A DNA stretch of 64,000 nucleotides from Pseudomonas brassicacearum (GTDB lineage: Bacteria; Pseudomonadota; Gammaproteobacteria; Pseudomonadales; Pseudomonadaceae): positions 3,375,430 to 3,439,429 of the forward strand of contig NZ_CP007410.1 in assembly GCF_000585995.1 (NCBI RefSeq), read 5' to 3'. The notes beneath the pieces were generated by a model. It did not search any database. It was not told the DNA's origin and saw only the letters and a program-made list of their open reading frames with translations. Shown here in pieces: positions 54,482 through 62,794 of this stretch. Numbering within the stretch: position 1 is the first letter of the stretch; each line of letters starts with the position of its first letter. Both the position numbers and the translations under genes were made by a program.

Positions 54482-55336
54482 GTGACCAGCAAAACCATTA
54501 GCTCTCTCGTCGCGGCAATCATAGGCGTCGTCCTGTTGTGCGTCTTCTTTGGCAGTTGGTACACGGTCGATGAAACCGAGCGTGGTGTGCTATTGCGCAA
54601 CGGTGCACTGGTCGGGGTGGTGGAACCGGGGTTGTCATTCAAGACGCCATTTATCGAGTCTGTGCGCATGATCAGCACACAGAGCCAGGTCACCTCTTAT
54701 GACGACCTCCAGGCCTATAGCAAGGACCAACAGTCCGCGGAGCTCAAAGTGTCCGTGTCCTGGCACATCGCGCCTTCCGATGTGGCGAAGGTCTACACCC
54801 AGTTCAAGGACCTTGAAGGCATCCGGGACCGGATGATCAGCCGCCAGGTGCCGACACAGGTGGAAAACGTGTTTGGCAAGTTCAACGCCGTGGCCGCCGT
54901 GCAGAACCGCGTGCAACTGGTCAACGACATTTCCAGCGCCATCAAGGCCACCATTACCGGGCCTGTGATCATCGACAGCGTCCAGGTCGAGAACATCGAC
55001 TTCAGCGACGCCTATGAAAAAGCCATCGAAGCGCGCATGGCGGCCGAGGTGCAGGTCAAGACCCGCGAGCAACAACTCGCCACCGAGCAGGTTCAAGCCC
55101 AGATTCGTGTAACCCAGGCCCAGGCGGAAGCCGACTCGCAAGTGGCCCAGGCCAAAGCGGATGCACAGGCCACCGAATTGCGCGGGAAGGCTGAGGCCGA
55201 GGCCATCAAGGCACGGGCCCAGGCCCTGGCCAGTAACCAGAACCTGGTGGAACTCACCAAGGCCGAGCGCTGGAACGGTGTGCTACCCACTACCGTGCTG
55301 CCAAACAGCGCCCTGCCCTTCATCGACATCAAGTAA
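54482..55336 (+). CDS. Prohibitin/SPFH-domain membrane protein
   Basis: The 284-residue protein has one N-terminal membrane segment (ISSLVAAIIGVVLLCVFFGS), an SPFH domain (VDETERGVLLRNGAL, then FKTPFIESVRMI) and an alanine/glutamate-rich coiled coil (about 190-260) typical of prohibitin/HflC proteins that form membrane rings. It may organise membrane microdomains. GTG at 54482 is preferred because AAGGA lies 7 bases upstream; ATG at 54446 would add 12 residues. It lies between two kinase genes whose C-terminal modules are homologous. Confidence 0.82.
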   Translation: MTSKTISSLVAAIIGVVLLCVFFGSWYTVDETERGVLLRNGALVGVVEPGLSFKTPFIESVRMISTQSQVTSYDDLQAYSKDQQSAELKVSVSWHIAPSDVAKVYTQFKDLEGIRDRMISRQVPTQVENVFGKFNAVAAVQNRVQLVNDISSAIKATITGPVIIDSVQVENIDFSDAYEKAIEARMAAEVQVKTREQQLATEQVQAQIRVTQAQAEADSQVAQAKADAQATELRGKAEAEAIKARAQALASNQNLVELTKAERWNGVLPTTVLPNSALPFIDIK

Positions 55337-55343
55337 CTCAAAA

Positions 55344-55367
55344 GGCGCGGCCAACCCTGGCCGCGCC
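55344..55367 (+). terminator. Terminator hairpin after the SPFH gene
   Basis: GGCGCGGCCA and TGGCCGCGCC form a perfect 10-bp stem with a 4-base loop, 8 bp after the stop codon. No T-run follows. Confidence 0.55.
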
Positions 55368-55470
55368 CGCTTCCTCCCCACTCGCTCCCTTCCCAAGACA
55401 TTGATCGTCTCGTTAGCGCTACACTTACTGACTGATGAACACGACGTTCACCGTTTGCAGGGAGCTCAAC

Positions 55471-55614
55471 GTGTACCCAGGTAAAAACAAGCCGACGCAA
55501 CCCTCGATACGCCGATTGCAGCTCCCCTCCCTCGACTCACGTCTTGAGCATTTCTCCCTACTCGGGAACTCACCGACTCCTTCGACAAGCGTTCTGAACG
55601 GGAGATTAGTGTGA
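55471..55614 (+). CDS. Small 47-residue upstream ORF coupled to the kinase
   Basis: A GTG at 55471 has GGGAG 6 bases upstream and opens a 47-codon frame (GTG TAC CCA GGT ...) whose TGA stop overlaps the kinase GTG start by 4 bases. This is the geometry of translational coupling. The predicted peptide is basic and serine/proline-rich, with no signal peptide or known domain. It may be a leader peptide controlling kinase translation, or chance. Coding character is unproven. Confidence 0.4.
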   Translation: MYPGKNKPTQPSIRRLQLPSLDSRLEHFSLLGNSPTPSTSVLNGRLV

Positions 55615-57407
55615 CGACCATTATCAAAAAATATAAATGGCCCGCCTTATTGGCTGTCGCGCTTATTGTCTTTTGCGCGTTGATATTCTTTTTGATCAAG
55701 TCATACACGTACGATTCATCGACCTACTTCGAATCCCGTGACTTCATTCGCCAACTCAAGCAATCCGACGCCAACTGGAACGTCAAAATCCTCAGGAAAA
55801 AGATCGGCGTCAACAACAACCTGTCGCTGGTACCGCCACCTGAGGCGGCCGGTCGATGGCTGCAGTTGGAGCAGCTCAATAGTTCTGGCCCGCTGGCGGC
55901 TCTTTGGGCGTCGAGACGGCAAGGCTATGTGGATGCGGTCAAGAACAAAACCACACTGGTCGATCAATTCCAGCAACACAACGCCAATCTACGCACCTCC
56001 CTGGATGCGCTGCCGATTATTGAGGACGACATTCAAACCCTGCTCAAAGAGATACCGTTCGAAAGTCCTGCGGAGCGTCAGGCAGCGGCCTCCAATGTTC
56101 TTGAACTGACCCTGACGACGCTGGAGTACGCGCTTTATGTCACCTCAGACAAAGCCAAGGAAGCGCAGAGCCAACTGAGTGGACTGGAACATTACATCGA
56201 CCAGTTGCCCCCGGCCTCTCGGCCCCTCTTTATCACCCTGACCCAGCACGTCAAATCCATTATCGAGGAACAACCGGTCGTCAATGACCTGCTTGACCGC
56301 ATCAGTGTTATTCCCGTTGCCCAGGAACTGGACAACATCAATGAGCTGTTGAACGAGACCCAGCGCAGGACAGCCGCAACGGACCGTCAATATCATATCT
56401 ACCTGGCCGTGTGTGCCAGCCTCATGGCGCTCTTGATGATCTACCTGGCGGTGCGGCTGGTTCGCAGCTACTCCGTCATCAACCAAATCAACCAGGAACT
56501 GAAGTCGTCCAATGAGCGGCTCGAGGAGCGAGTGCAAGAGCGTACTCGCGAACTGAAGGAGGCCGAACGCGAACTGGTGGACGCCGCACGGATGGCGGGC
56601 ATGGCCGAAATTGCCACGAATGTGCTGCACAACGTCGGGAATGTGCTCAACAGCGTGAATATTTCAGCGGACCTGGTGACGCGCAAGTTGAAGAGCAGCA
56701 AGACGCAGGGGCTCGGCAAAGCGGTAAAAATGATGAACGAACATGCCGACGACTTGGGCCGGTTCATTACCCAGGATGAAAAGGGTCAATTATTGCCCCG
56801 CTACTTCAACGAACTGGTGGACTCCATCGCCGCCGAACAGGCACTGCTGATCGAAGAACTGGCGCAACTGACCAAGAGCATCGATCACATCAAGGAAATC
56901 GTCACCACTCAACAAACCTATGCCGGGGCCGCCAGGCTGATCGAAGCGCTCACTATCAGTGACCTGTTTGAAGATGCACTACGCATGAACTCGGGCGCGC
57001 TGAGCCGACACCACGTCACCGTCATTAAGGATTACCAGGACGTCCCGCCCATCATGGGTGACAAGCACCGGTTGCTGTTGATCCTGATCAACCTCATCAG
57101 CAATGCCAAGTTCGCGATGTCTCATGTCAACGATCACCCGCGGGAAATGACACTGGGAATCCGGACTATCGATGGAACGACGTTGAGCCTCAGCGTCAAG
57201 GATCGCGGCGAAGGCATTGCGCCCGATAACCTGGCCCGCATCTTCAACCACGGGTTCACGACCCGCAAGGACGGCCATGGATTCGGCTTGCACAGCTGCG
57301 CCTTGGCGGCGGTTGAAATGAATGGCCGACTCCACGTTCATAGTGAAGGACCCGGGCAGGGAGCAGAGTTCACCTTGGAGATTCCACTGGAACCGGCACG
57401 CCCCTGA
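55611..57407 (+). CDS. Membrane sensor histidine kinase
   Basis: The 598-residue protein has membrane helices at about residues 11-33 and 261-283 enclosing a helical periplasmic sensor, then a coiled coil with LEERVQERTRELKEAERELVDA. Its kinase module carries His near 340 in VLHNVGNVLNSVNIS, then NLISNAKFAM, DRGEGI and GHGFGLHSCALAA. This module is highly similar to the C-terminal module of the kinase at 49203. No response regulator lies beside it, so it may feed into the hybrid's receiver or an unlinked partner. The start is GTG with GGGAG upstream. Confidence 0.85.
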   Translation: MTTIIKKYKWPALLAVALIVFCALIFFLIKSYTYDSSTYFESRDFIRQLKQSDANWNVKILRKKIGVNNNLSLVPPPEAAGRWLQLEQLNSSGPLAALWASRRQGYVDAVKNKTTLVDQFQQHNANLRTSLDALPIIEDDIQTLLKEIPFESPAERQAAASNVLELTLTTLEYALYVTSDKAKEAQSQLSGLEHYIDQLPPASRPLFITLTQHVKSIIEEQPVVNDLLDRISVIPVAQELDNINELLNETQRRTAATDRQYHIYLAVCASLMALLMIYLAVRLVRSYSVINQINQELKSSNERLEERVQERTRELKEAERELVDAARMAGMAEIATNVLHNVGNVLNSVNISADLVTRKLKSSKTQGLGKAVKMMNEHADDLGRFITQDEKGQLLPRYFNELVDSIAAEQALLIEELAQLTKSIDHIKEIVTTQQTYAGAARLIEALTISDLFEDALRMNSGALSRHHVTVIKDYQDVPPIMGDKHRLLLILINLISNAKFAMSHVNDHPREMTLGIRTIDGTTLSLSVKDRGEGIAPDNLARIFNHGFTTRKDGHGFGLHSCALAAVEMNGRLHVHSEGPGQGAEFTLEIPLEPARP

Positions 57408-57449
57408 TCAGTTGGCGAACCTGACCACTGTAGGAGCGTGCCCTCGGAG

Positions 57450-57641
57450 CTATTTCACATTGACAGGCCGGCTGCCACGGTTCCTTCTGGCCGGCAATGC
57501 GGCGGCGTAGGCCAGCGCTTCCTCACGGGAAGCAAAGGAACCCAACCGGTCGGCCTGGGTGCAGACCCGCCACGGGCCGCTGTTTACGCTGAGCACGTCA
57601 TAGCCGTTGATGTGCATTTTGGTCAGCATCGCAGTACTCAT
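57450..57641 (-). CDS. Small hypothetical protein
   Basis: The 63-residue protein has YDVLSVNSGPWRVCTQADRLGSFASREEALAYAAALPARR, where an aromatic-rich beta part is followed by a helix, like short DUF2188-type proteins. The strong GGAGG ribosome-binding site 5 bases before the ATG supports that it is real. It converges with the kinase gene. No function can be assigned. Confidence 0.7.
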   Translation of the reverse strand: MSTAMLTKMHINGYDVLSVNSGPWRVCTQADRLGSFASREEALAYAAALPARRNRGSRPVNVK

Positions 57642-57747
57642 AGTGACCTCCGTTCGAGGTAAGCCAGGGTTACGTCGTCTACCTTACACTCAGTTTGCGC
57701 ACCAGTGCCGACCGAGCGTCGTAACCTTCATTGACGCCCCAGGCCCA

Positions 57748-58647
57748 TCAGTGGGAATCCGAATCCCATAGCCAATCCCACAAACCCGGCAAGTGCACCG
57801 CCTGGGTGGTGTTCTTGACCGTGCGAACCATTGCCGCTCGCTCCAACGCCTGGCGGTCATCATAGAAGGGCTTGGCGTCGGTCCTCACGCCCGTGTCCCG
57901 GGCGGCGTCGAGCAGGATCTGCAAGTATTCCCGAGTGTGGCGGGCGGTATAGCGATTGAGGTCGTGAAAGGTGACCACCACCGGAATCACCCCATCAACC
58001 GCAGGCAACTGCCCTGCGGCGATGCCTTCGCGCACCTCGGAGAGCTGGCGCGTCAGATTCATTCGCCGTCGCGGGCTGAGGGTGATCCCCCAGACCTTGC
58101 CGTCGTTGGCGCTCAGGTCGGTGAGCAATACATGCAGTCCATGGCGCTGGTAGGCGGCGAAGGTACGCCTGTCGTAGCTCCAGAACGGCGGCCTCACCAG
58201 GCTAGGCGCCGCACCGGTGACCGCCGCGATGTCGGCGCCGCCATTGACCAGCGACTGCTCCAGTTCATCAGGATTCAGGAACCGGTGATTGGTGTGCCAA
58301 TAGGTCGCCGTATGAAAGCCCAGCACGTGCCCTTCTTGCTGCTCACGGCGCATCAACGACCGGCCGATATCGCTTCCGCCGGCCCGTGGCGCGCGGGTTT
58401 GAACAAAGAAGACCGCCTTGATCCCGGGCTGCACCGGATTGTCCAAGAGAGCGTCCAGGACCTCCTCGCTGGGGTTCCAGAAACGCGCTGCGCTGGGACC
58501 GTCATCGAATGTGAGCAGGAAACGGATCGGAGGTTGCGCCCGCAGGTCTTGCTCAGTCTGCGGGGTCAGTTCGACGGGAGCGCCTATGCAGCCCGACAGC
58601 CCAGTGGCAAGCGCTACGATGGCCAGCGCCCTGGCGATGATTCTCAT
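57748..58647 (-). CDS. Polysaccharide deacetylase-family lipoprotein
   Basis: The 299-residue protein has a lipoprotein signal ending LSGC near residue 19 and the NodB motif 1 TFDDGP. A histidine-rich second motif follows (GFHTATYWHTNH), then RPPFWSYDRRTF in place of motif 3 and VTFHDLNR near the end. It likely removes acetyl groups from an envelope polysaccharide or peptidoglycan. The exact metal ligands in motif 2 are uncertain because several histidines cluster there. ATG at 58647 gives a proper lipoprotein signal; the 51-residue extension is rejected. Confidence 0.85.
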   Translation of the reverse strand: MRIIARALAIVALATGLSGCIGAPVELTPQTEQDLRAQPPIRFLLTFDDGPSAARFWNPSEEVLDALLDNPVQPGIKAVFFVQTRAPRAGGSDIGRSLMRREQQEGHVLGFHTATYWHTNHRFLNPDELEQSLVNGGADIAAVTGAAPSLVRPPFWSYDRRTFAAYQRHGLHVLLTDLSANDGKVWGITLSPRRRMNLTRQLSEVREGIAAGQLPAVDGVIPVVVTFHDLNRYTARHTREYLQILLDAARDTGVRTDAKPFYDDRQALERAAMVRTVKNTTQAVHLPGLWDWLWDSDSH

Positions 58648-58772
58648 GTTTTGCCTTAAATGAATGCCGTACTTCGTTGCCTTTGATCCCTGGCCCACGG
58701 TCTTGAAGCTCACCTTGGAGAAGGTTAACCGGGTTTGGTTCCTGACAGTGAGCGCCGGCCTGAATTTGACCG

Positions 58773-58792
58773 TCTGGAAATCCGATGGAATT
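58773..58792 (+). promoter_or_regulatory. Upstream motif shared with the 59600 gene
   Basis: TGGAAATCCGATGGAA occurs about 55 bp before the ATG of the small protein at 58842. The almost identical TGGAAAGCCGATGGAA occurs at 59516, about 70 bp before another small gene. It may be a shared promoter or regulator site. Confidence 0.4.
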
Positions 58793-58841
58793 TTCCGCAC
58801 CGCTCCGTATCCATCCGTATAGAACTAATTAGGGAGGATTT

Positions 58842-59096
58842 ATGGGCGGGCCATCGCTTTACATCATCGACTACGTGCTCCATGGCGAGCCGAAGTCATT
58901 CATCATTCGCGCTGAAGTGATGAATAACTCCGAAGCTTGGCATTGGGCCAGTTGCGACGCGGGTGTCGGGCGCATACCCAAATTCGGGCGGGAAAAGGTC
59001 AAGCGGGTTTCAAAACCCCTGGCTGAAAAATACGGCATTACCGACGTACGCTGGCGAGCGAGCGTCGCGCCGTCCTGGATCAAGGAGTCCGGCTGA
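58842..59096 (+). CDS. DUF6555-like small protein
   Basis: The 84-residue protein has YIIDYVLHGEPKSFIIRAE, NNSEAWHWASCDAGVG and KYGITDVRWR, which I recall from the DUF6555 family common in Pseudomonas. There is no signal peptide. AGGGAGG 5 bases before the ATG is a strong ribosome-binding site. The function is unknown. An upstream motif is shared with the gene at 59600, so co-regulation is likely. Confidence 0.75.
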   Translation: MGGPSLYIIDYVLHGEPKSFIIRAEVMNNSEAWHWASCDAGVGRIPKFGREKVKRVSKPLAEKYGITDVRWRASVAPSWIKESG

Positions 59097-59247
59097 CTTA
59101 AATAACCCAGTTTCCGGCGCACCGGTTGTCCAGCCGCGCGCCGGATTCTTCGACAGATCCGAAATAACTCAACTACGCTTATACAACAGCATAACCCGCA
59201 TCTGGCGGGCTTAGTGCTGCCTCATCAACCCTGAATGGAGGTGTGAC

Positions 59248-59478
59248 ATGTCCGAAAAAGAGTCCATCACCACGCTGCTTACCTTACTGGAATCGCGTCA
59301 GGCAACGCTCACGGCGGCCTGCAAGGAAATCGCCGACTGGGTCGATCACCAGGGCGGGCACCCCACGGCGCTGCGCATCCGGGACCGGCTGAACGACATC
59401 GACAAAGATGCTCCGTCGATCCAGAGCGCATTGACCTCGCTCAAGCCTGTCGAGCGGCCATTGCCAAAATTCCGCTAA
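59248..59478 (+). CDS. Small hypothetical protein
   Basis: The 76-residue protein is mostly helical (SITTLLTLLESRQATLTAAC at the start, TALRIRDRLNDIDKDAPSI later) and soluble. TGGAGGTGTGAC before the ATG is a strong ribosome-binding site. It sits among other small Pseudomonas-specific genes, and no family is recognised. Confidence 0.65.
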   Translation: MSEKESITTLLTLLESRQATLTAACKEIADWVDHQGGHPTALRIRDRLNDIDKDAPSIQSALTSLKPVERPLPKFR

Positions 59479-59513
59479 CGCTTTGCGACAGACCGTTCCC
59501 CTGAGTTCTACCG

Positions 59514-59533
59514 GTTGGAAAGCCGATGGAACG
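59514..59533 (+). promoter_or_regulatory. Second copy of the shared upstream motif
   Basis: TTGGAAAGCCGATGGAACG matches the motif at 58773 at 15 of 18 positions. It precedes the secreted-protein gene at 59600. GGAAC at its right end with TCGATA 17-18 bp later would fit an ECF-type promoter, but this is speculative. Confidence 0.4.
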
Positions 59534-59538
59534 AGGGC

Positions 59539-59580
59539 GTTCTTTGCGCCTCGATATTGATATGTATCGGCGTAAAGAAC
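59539..59580. repeat. Inverted repeat in the 5' region of the 59600 gene
   Basis: GTTCTTTGCGCC (59539-59550) and GGCGTAAAGAAC (59569-59580) pair at 11 of 12 positions with an 18-bp AT-rich loop. It lies 20 bp before the start codon and may be a regulatory hairpin in the leader. Confidence 0.5.
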
Positions 59581-59599
59581 CGCGAAAGGGAGAACTCTC

Positions 59600-60025
59600 A
59601 TGAATGCCAAAGTCCTGCTGTTAATCGCCTGCGCCTGCCCCACCGCTGTCATGGCGCAAGGTTGTGATGTCATCACGCGCTCCCAGAGCCAATCGGTACC
59701 GGCGATTGAATCCCACAGCTGCTATGAATACAACGGCATGCCCGCCGAGACCTTGGACTGGTCGTGCAGCAATGAGAACAAGGGCACGGTGAGCACCCAG
59801 AAGAGTAAGGTGGAACGTTGCGACGAGGGGTATGTAGCGACGTGCCAAGCCAGACTGACGCAAGAAGCCCTGGCCAATCCGCGCTCGACCAGTAAAGACC
59901 GTACGGGTGGGTCCGCCAACATTCCTGACAATGCGCAAGTCACTTGGTACTACTACGGTGCCGAGGATTTGGAACAAGCACAAAAGGACTGCGAAACCAC
60001 CGGCGGCCGCTGGAAGAACCAGTGA
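59600..60025 (+). CDS. Secreted cysteine-rich hypothetical protein
   Basis: The 141-residue protein has a signal peptide (MNAKVLLLIACACPTAVMAQ). The mature part has six cysteines and two polar segments, SCYEYNGMPAETLDWSC and VTWYYYGAEDLEQAQKDC. The spacing suggests disulfides in the periplasm. GGGAGAACTCTC before the ATG is a good ribosome-binding site. No family is recognised. Confidence 0.75.
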   Translation: MNAKVLLLIACACPTAVMAQGCDVITRSQSQSVPAIESHSCYEYNGMPAETLDWSCSNENKGTVSTQKSKVERCDEGYVATCQARLTQEALANPRSTSKDRTGGSANIPDNAQVTWYYYGAEDLEQAQKDCETTGGRWKNQ

Positions 60026-60052
60026 CTTCGCGATCCATGCACTTCCCTGTTA

Positions 60053-60280
60053 TCAGCCCTTGCTGTGTTCCGGTGATGACGGGCCTTCCTTGATCCCTCG
60101 AGGCCCGGCCACACCCCAGATAATCAAGCCCAGCACGGGCAGGATAATCAGCAGCAAGGCCCAACCCGCCTTGGTTCCGGCAGACTTGTCGCTTCGAAAG
60201 ACGCTGATAATTGCCCACAGATCCACCAGCAGCAAAAGCACCGCAACAGCGATCCAGAAATAACTGGCTAATTCAGACAT
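60053..60280 (-). CDS. PLDc_N-domain small membrane protein
   Basis: The 75-residue protein has two membrane segments (SYFWIAVAVLLLLVDLWAI and WALLLIILPVLGLIIWGV) around FRSDKSAGTKAG, the pattern of the phospholipase D-nuclease N-terminal (PLDc_N) family. No catalytic PLD part is attached. AGAGGATAAGGCC lies before the start. The function is unknown. Confidence 0.8.
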   Translation of the reverse strand: MSELASYFWIAVAVLLLLVDLWAIISVFRSDKSAGTKAGWALLLIILPVLGLIIWGVAGPRGIKEGPSSPEHSKG

Positions 60281-60364
60281 GGCCTTATCCTCTTGTCGGT
60301 CTAAGGATTAGGCACAACCGCTTGGGCACCGTTCAAAGAATTTGCGTCTTGGTGATCGTGACCT

Positions 60365-60550
60365 CTATTGCCGCTCATTCAGATAAGCCACCCACTGCTC
60401 ATAGGCTTCGTGCTGACGCTGGACTGCCTCTTCCCAGGCCGTCCCGGTCATCTGATGCACACAAATAAGCGTCATCATCTCTGATGTCGCCGCATCGAGC
60501 TCCACCAGAAGCTCCTGGGATTTGACTTTGAAATCTTCAACGGTGGTCAT
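60365..60550 (-). CDS. Small helical hypothetical protein
   Basis: The 61-residue protein starts MTTVEDFKVKSQELLVEL and is predicted all-helical with a short tail of aromatic residues. ATG at 60550 has GGGAGAG upstream; the frame extends to 60724 but that extension has no good start. It resembles small stress-type proteins of Pseudomonas but cannot be named. Confidence 0.6.
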   Translation of the reverse strand: MTTVEDFKVKSQELLVELDAATSEMMTLICVHQMTGTAWEEAVQRQHEAYEQWVAYLNERQ

Positions 60551-60846
60551 TTCTTTTCTCTCCCCACTGCCAGGGGCTGGCCATCCACCCAATGACACAT
60601 GGATTCTTTTTTTCGAATCTGATTCATTCGGGGCGATGACCGGTAGCACGCGCAGCGCTGGCGCTCGACTTGATTGCAGGGCCTGGGCCCATCCATGGCC
60701 TGAAATGAACTCAGTCATTCCCATCTCGCCGAGGTCGTATCGAAATATGCTCCCGAAAAGTCGTTATTTGAGTGCACGGGTGATGCCGGGCTCAAATATT
60801 GCAGTTATATTTCAGATATATGACAGTCACTGATCGAGCAAAGCTT

Positions 60847-61209
60847 ATGAAAATTCGAGCGACCGTCATCTGCGAGGAGAACCGCCATATTCTCCTGGTT
60901 CGCAAAGCCAACAGCCGCTGGACATTGCCTGGCGGTTCCGTTGAGCGCGGTGAAACCCATGCTGGAGCTGCCATTCGAGAACTGGCGGAAGAAACCGGCC
61001 TTGACGTCGAAAACCTGCTCTACCTGATGCAAATCTATGACGGTGAAACCGAACACCACGTATTCGAAGCCTCGGTCAGCGACTCAACGGCGGCCAGGCC
61101 ACAGAATGAAATCAGCGATTGCCTCTGGCATCCGCTGGACGCCATTGCGCAGCTGCAGATGAAAAGAGGCACGCGGGAGATTCTTGAGGCGTTTCGGCGG
61201 CGGCTATGA
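60847..61209 (+). CDS. Nudix hydrolase
   Basis: The 120-residue protein has the complete Nudix box (GGSVERGETHAGAAIRELAE then ETGL) at about residues 28-50. It should hydrolyse a nucleoside diphosphate linked to another moiety. The ATG at 60847 matches the usual N-terminus (MKIRATVICEENRHILLVR); ATG at 60820 is possible. The ribosome-binding site is weak. The substrate cannot be told from the box alone. Confidence 0.88.
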   Translation: MKIRATVICEENRHILLVRKANSRWTLPGGSVERGETHAGAAIRELAEETGLDVENLLYLMQIYDGETEHHVFEASVSDSTAARPQNEISDCLWHPLDAIAQLQMKRGTREILEAFRRRL

Positions 61210-61260
61210 GGAAACGGTTGGCAGCAAACGCGACTGCCAGACCGTTCTGGCGCTATGGGT

Positions 61261-61746
61261 TCACTTTTTGTTCCAATCGGTATTGAGCGGATTACTCACG
61301 GTGTTCTTTTCTTGTGTGTAGGTCCCGTTCTGCTGAGCAATCGCCTCGCCGGTATCGACAATGGCGTTCTGGATAAATACGTTTTCTGCGCCGCCGCGGA
61401 TAAACGTAAGCTGGTGATAAGCCGTTTTATTTCCCCAGTCTGCGGAAGGCAGGGAGATAAACTTTACCGTGTACGTCTCGTCACTGTGTTGTCCCTGCAA
61501 GACATACACGCCGTAATGATTCTCTCCTTGGGAGATGATTTTATACAGTCCGTTGCTGTAGTAATAAATCTCTGCATCGGGAAAGGGTTTCTTATCGTAC
61601 ATCTTCCGATAATGCAGCACCTGCTTGAATGTCGGTTCGCCAAAGTTTACGGCTAACGTTTTCCCATCCCGGGATGCCACTTGCGCTGCATGTGCACCAT
61701 TGCCAGTTATCAAGACCACCAGGCTCATCATTGCGATTGTTTTCAA
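61261..61746 (-). CDS. Secreted hypothetical protein, AT-rich
   Basis: The 161-residue protein has a signal peptide (to about GAHAAQ) and a mature domain rich in Tyr, Lys and Asn (KMYDKKPFPDAEIYYYSNGLY). The base composition is visibly lower in G+C than its neighbours, suggesting acquisition. The start is an unusual TTG at 61746 with GGAGAGG six bases upstream. It converges with the Nudix gene. No family is recognised. Confidence 0.75.
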   Translation of the reverse strand: MKTIAMMSLVVLITGNGAHAAQVASRDGKTLAVNFGEPTFKQVLHYRKMYDKKPFPDAEIYYYSNGLYKIISQGENHYGVYVLQGQHSDETYTVKFISLPSADWGNKTAYHQLTFIRGGAENVFIQNAIVDTGEAIAQQNGTYTQEKNTVSNPLNTDWNKK

Positions 61747-62007
61747 TTAATACCTCTCCATGGTTAAAAAGATTTCCATACAAGACAGGGGGCAGGAGCC
61801 CCATGGCCGCGGCATTAACATCGATAACCAGTGCTGCTGGAATGCCACATCAGGCCAACCCACCTGTTGATCTCAACGCAAAGTGTAGCGGCGCTCGTTA
61901 GGAAAAAAACGCGGACTCGCTTTGGGCTGCACTTGGCTTGTTGCTAGTGTGTGCCTTCAGTGACAGGTTTGCGGACAACCCGCAGATTTTACAGCGCAGA
62001 AACGAAC
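61747..62007. other. Intergenic region left of tRNA-Leu
   Basis: About 260 bp between the AT-rich secreted-protein gene and the tRNA-Leu gene. It should hold the promoter of the secreted protein. I see no integrase, att repeat or further gene. Confidence 0.4.
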
Positions 62008-62041
62008 AAGGGTTTGCATTAGCTTTCGCCCGCAAACCCTT
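62008..62041 (-). terminator. Hairpin downstream of tRNA-Leu
   Basis: AAGGGTTTGC and GCAAACCCTT form a perfect 10-bp stem with a 14-base loop, 9 bp past the tRNA 3' end on the minus strand. There is no strong T-run. Confidence 0.5.
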
Positions 62042-62050
62042 GATTTTAGA

Positions 62051-62137
62051 TGGTGCCCGAAGCCGGAATCGAACCGGCACGCCCTTACGAGCGGGGGATT
62101 TTAAGTCCCATGCGTCTACCAGTTTCGCCATTCGGGC
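62051..62137 (-). tRNA. tRNA-Leu (UAA anticodon)
   Basis: An 87-nt cloverleaf on the minus strand, beginning GCCCGAATGGCG and ending CCA, with anticodon loop CTTAAAA and a long variable arm. T-arm GGTTCGAATCC is standard. Confidence 0.96.
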
Positions 62138-62294
62138 GGTAGCGCGGTCAAGCCGTTTGGAGCGGGCAAACATCTGATTTGCCAGGATCCAGCCGGGTGC
62201 AGCAGAGGGAGGAATATATACATCCCTCCCCGCCGAAGCAAGGAGGCCTCGGTCCTTTTCAAGACAAAACCTTTCACTGCTTCGTAAATAAAAA

Positions 62295-62323
62295 AGCTCC
62301 GTAAATCAAAGATCTACGGAGCT
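62295..62323 (-). terminator. Rho-independent terminator of tRNA-Cys
   Basis: AGCTCCGTA and TACGGAGCT form a 9-bp stem; reading the minus strand, T residues follow (complement of 62289-62295). Confidence 0.85.
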
Positions 62324-62332
62324 GTTTTAAAG

Positions 62333-62406
62333 TGGAGGCCGAAGTCGGAATCGAACCGGCGTAGGTGGATTTGCAATCCACTGCATAACCATTTTGCTAT
62401 TCGGCC
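62333..62406 (-). tRNA. tRNA-Cys (GCA anticodon)
   Basis: A 74-nt cloverleaf on the minus strand, starting GGCCGAATAGC and ending CCA, with anticodon loop TTGCAAA. It lies 195 bp upstream of tRNA-Leu on the same strand. Confidence 0.97.
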
Positions 62407-62794
62407 TCAAGACGTTTGATGCAATGCAGCCACATCAACCGCGTACAAACCTGATCAGGAAACAGGACACTTAGTAAGCGCTATCTCCTTGAAAACATTG
62501 AGATTTTTTACGTCTCTGTGCGTTCGATGGGCGCAATTATGTACTCATTTGCCTAGGCTGACAACCCCTTGATTTCAAAAAAAATTGTCTCTTGATCGAC
62601 CTCAGGCCGACACTCGGAGGTGACTGCTTCAGGGTTATTGCGCAGCTATGGGAAGCAAGCGCCCTCGCCTCGGGTCATCCACGGTCTAGAGCAAAACGGC
62701 ATTGTGCCCGGAGGGGCCCGCTGCATTTTTTTCTTGCCCAGATCGACGCACTGTCGGATAAGACACGGCCTTAGTCGCCTCTTCGAGTCTGTCC
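62407..62794. other. Intergenic region between tRNA-Cys and the MFS gene
   Basis: About 390 bp. It should contain the tRNA-Cys promoter on the minus strand and the MFS promoter on the plus strand. I see no further gene or clear palindrome. Confidence 0.4.

Noticed and set aside
62008..62406. Possible integration (att) site at the tRNA-Leu/tRNA-Cys genes
   Set aside because: No direct repeat of a tRNA end, integrase gene or phage gene was seen in the window.
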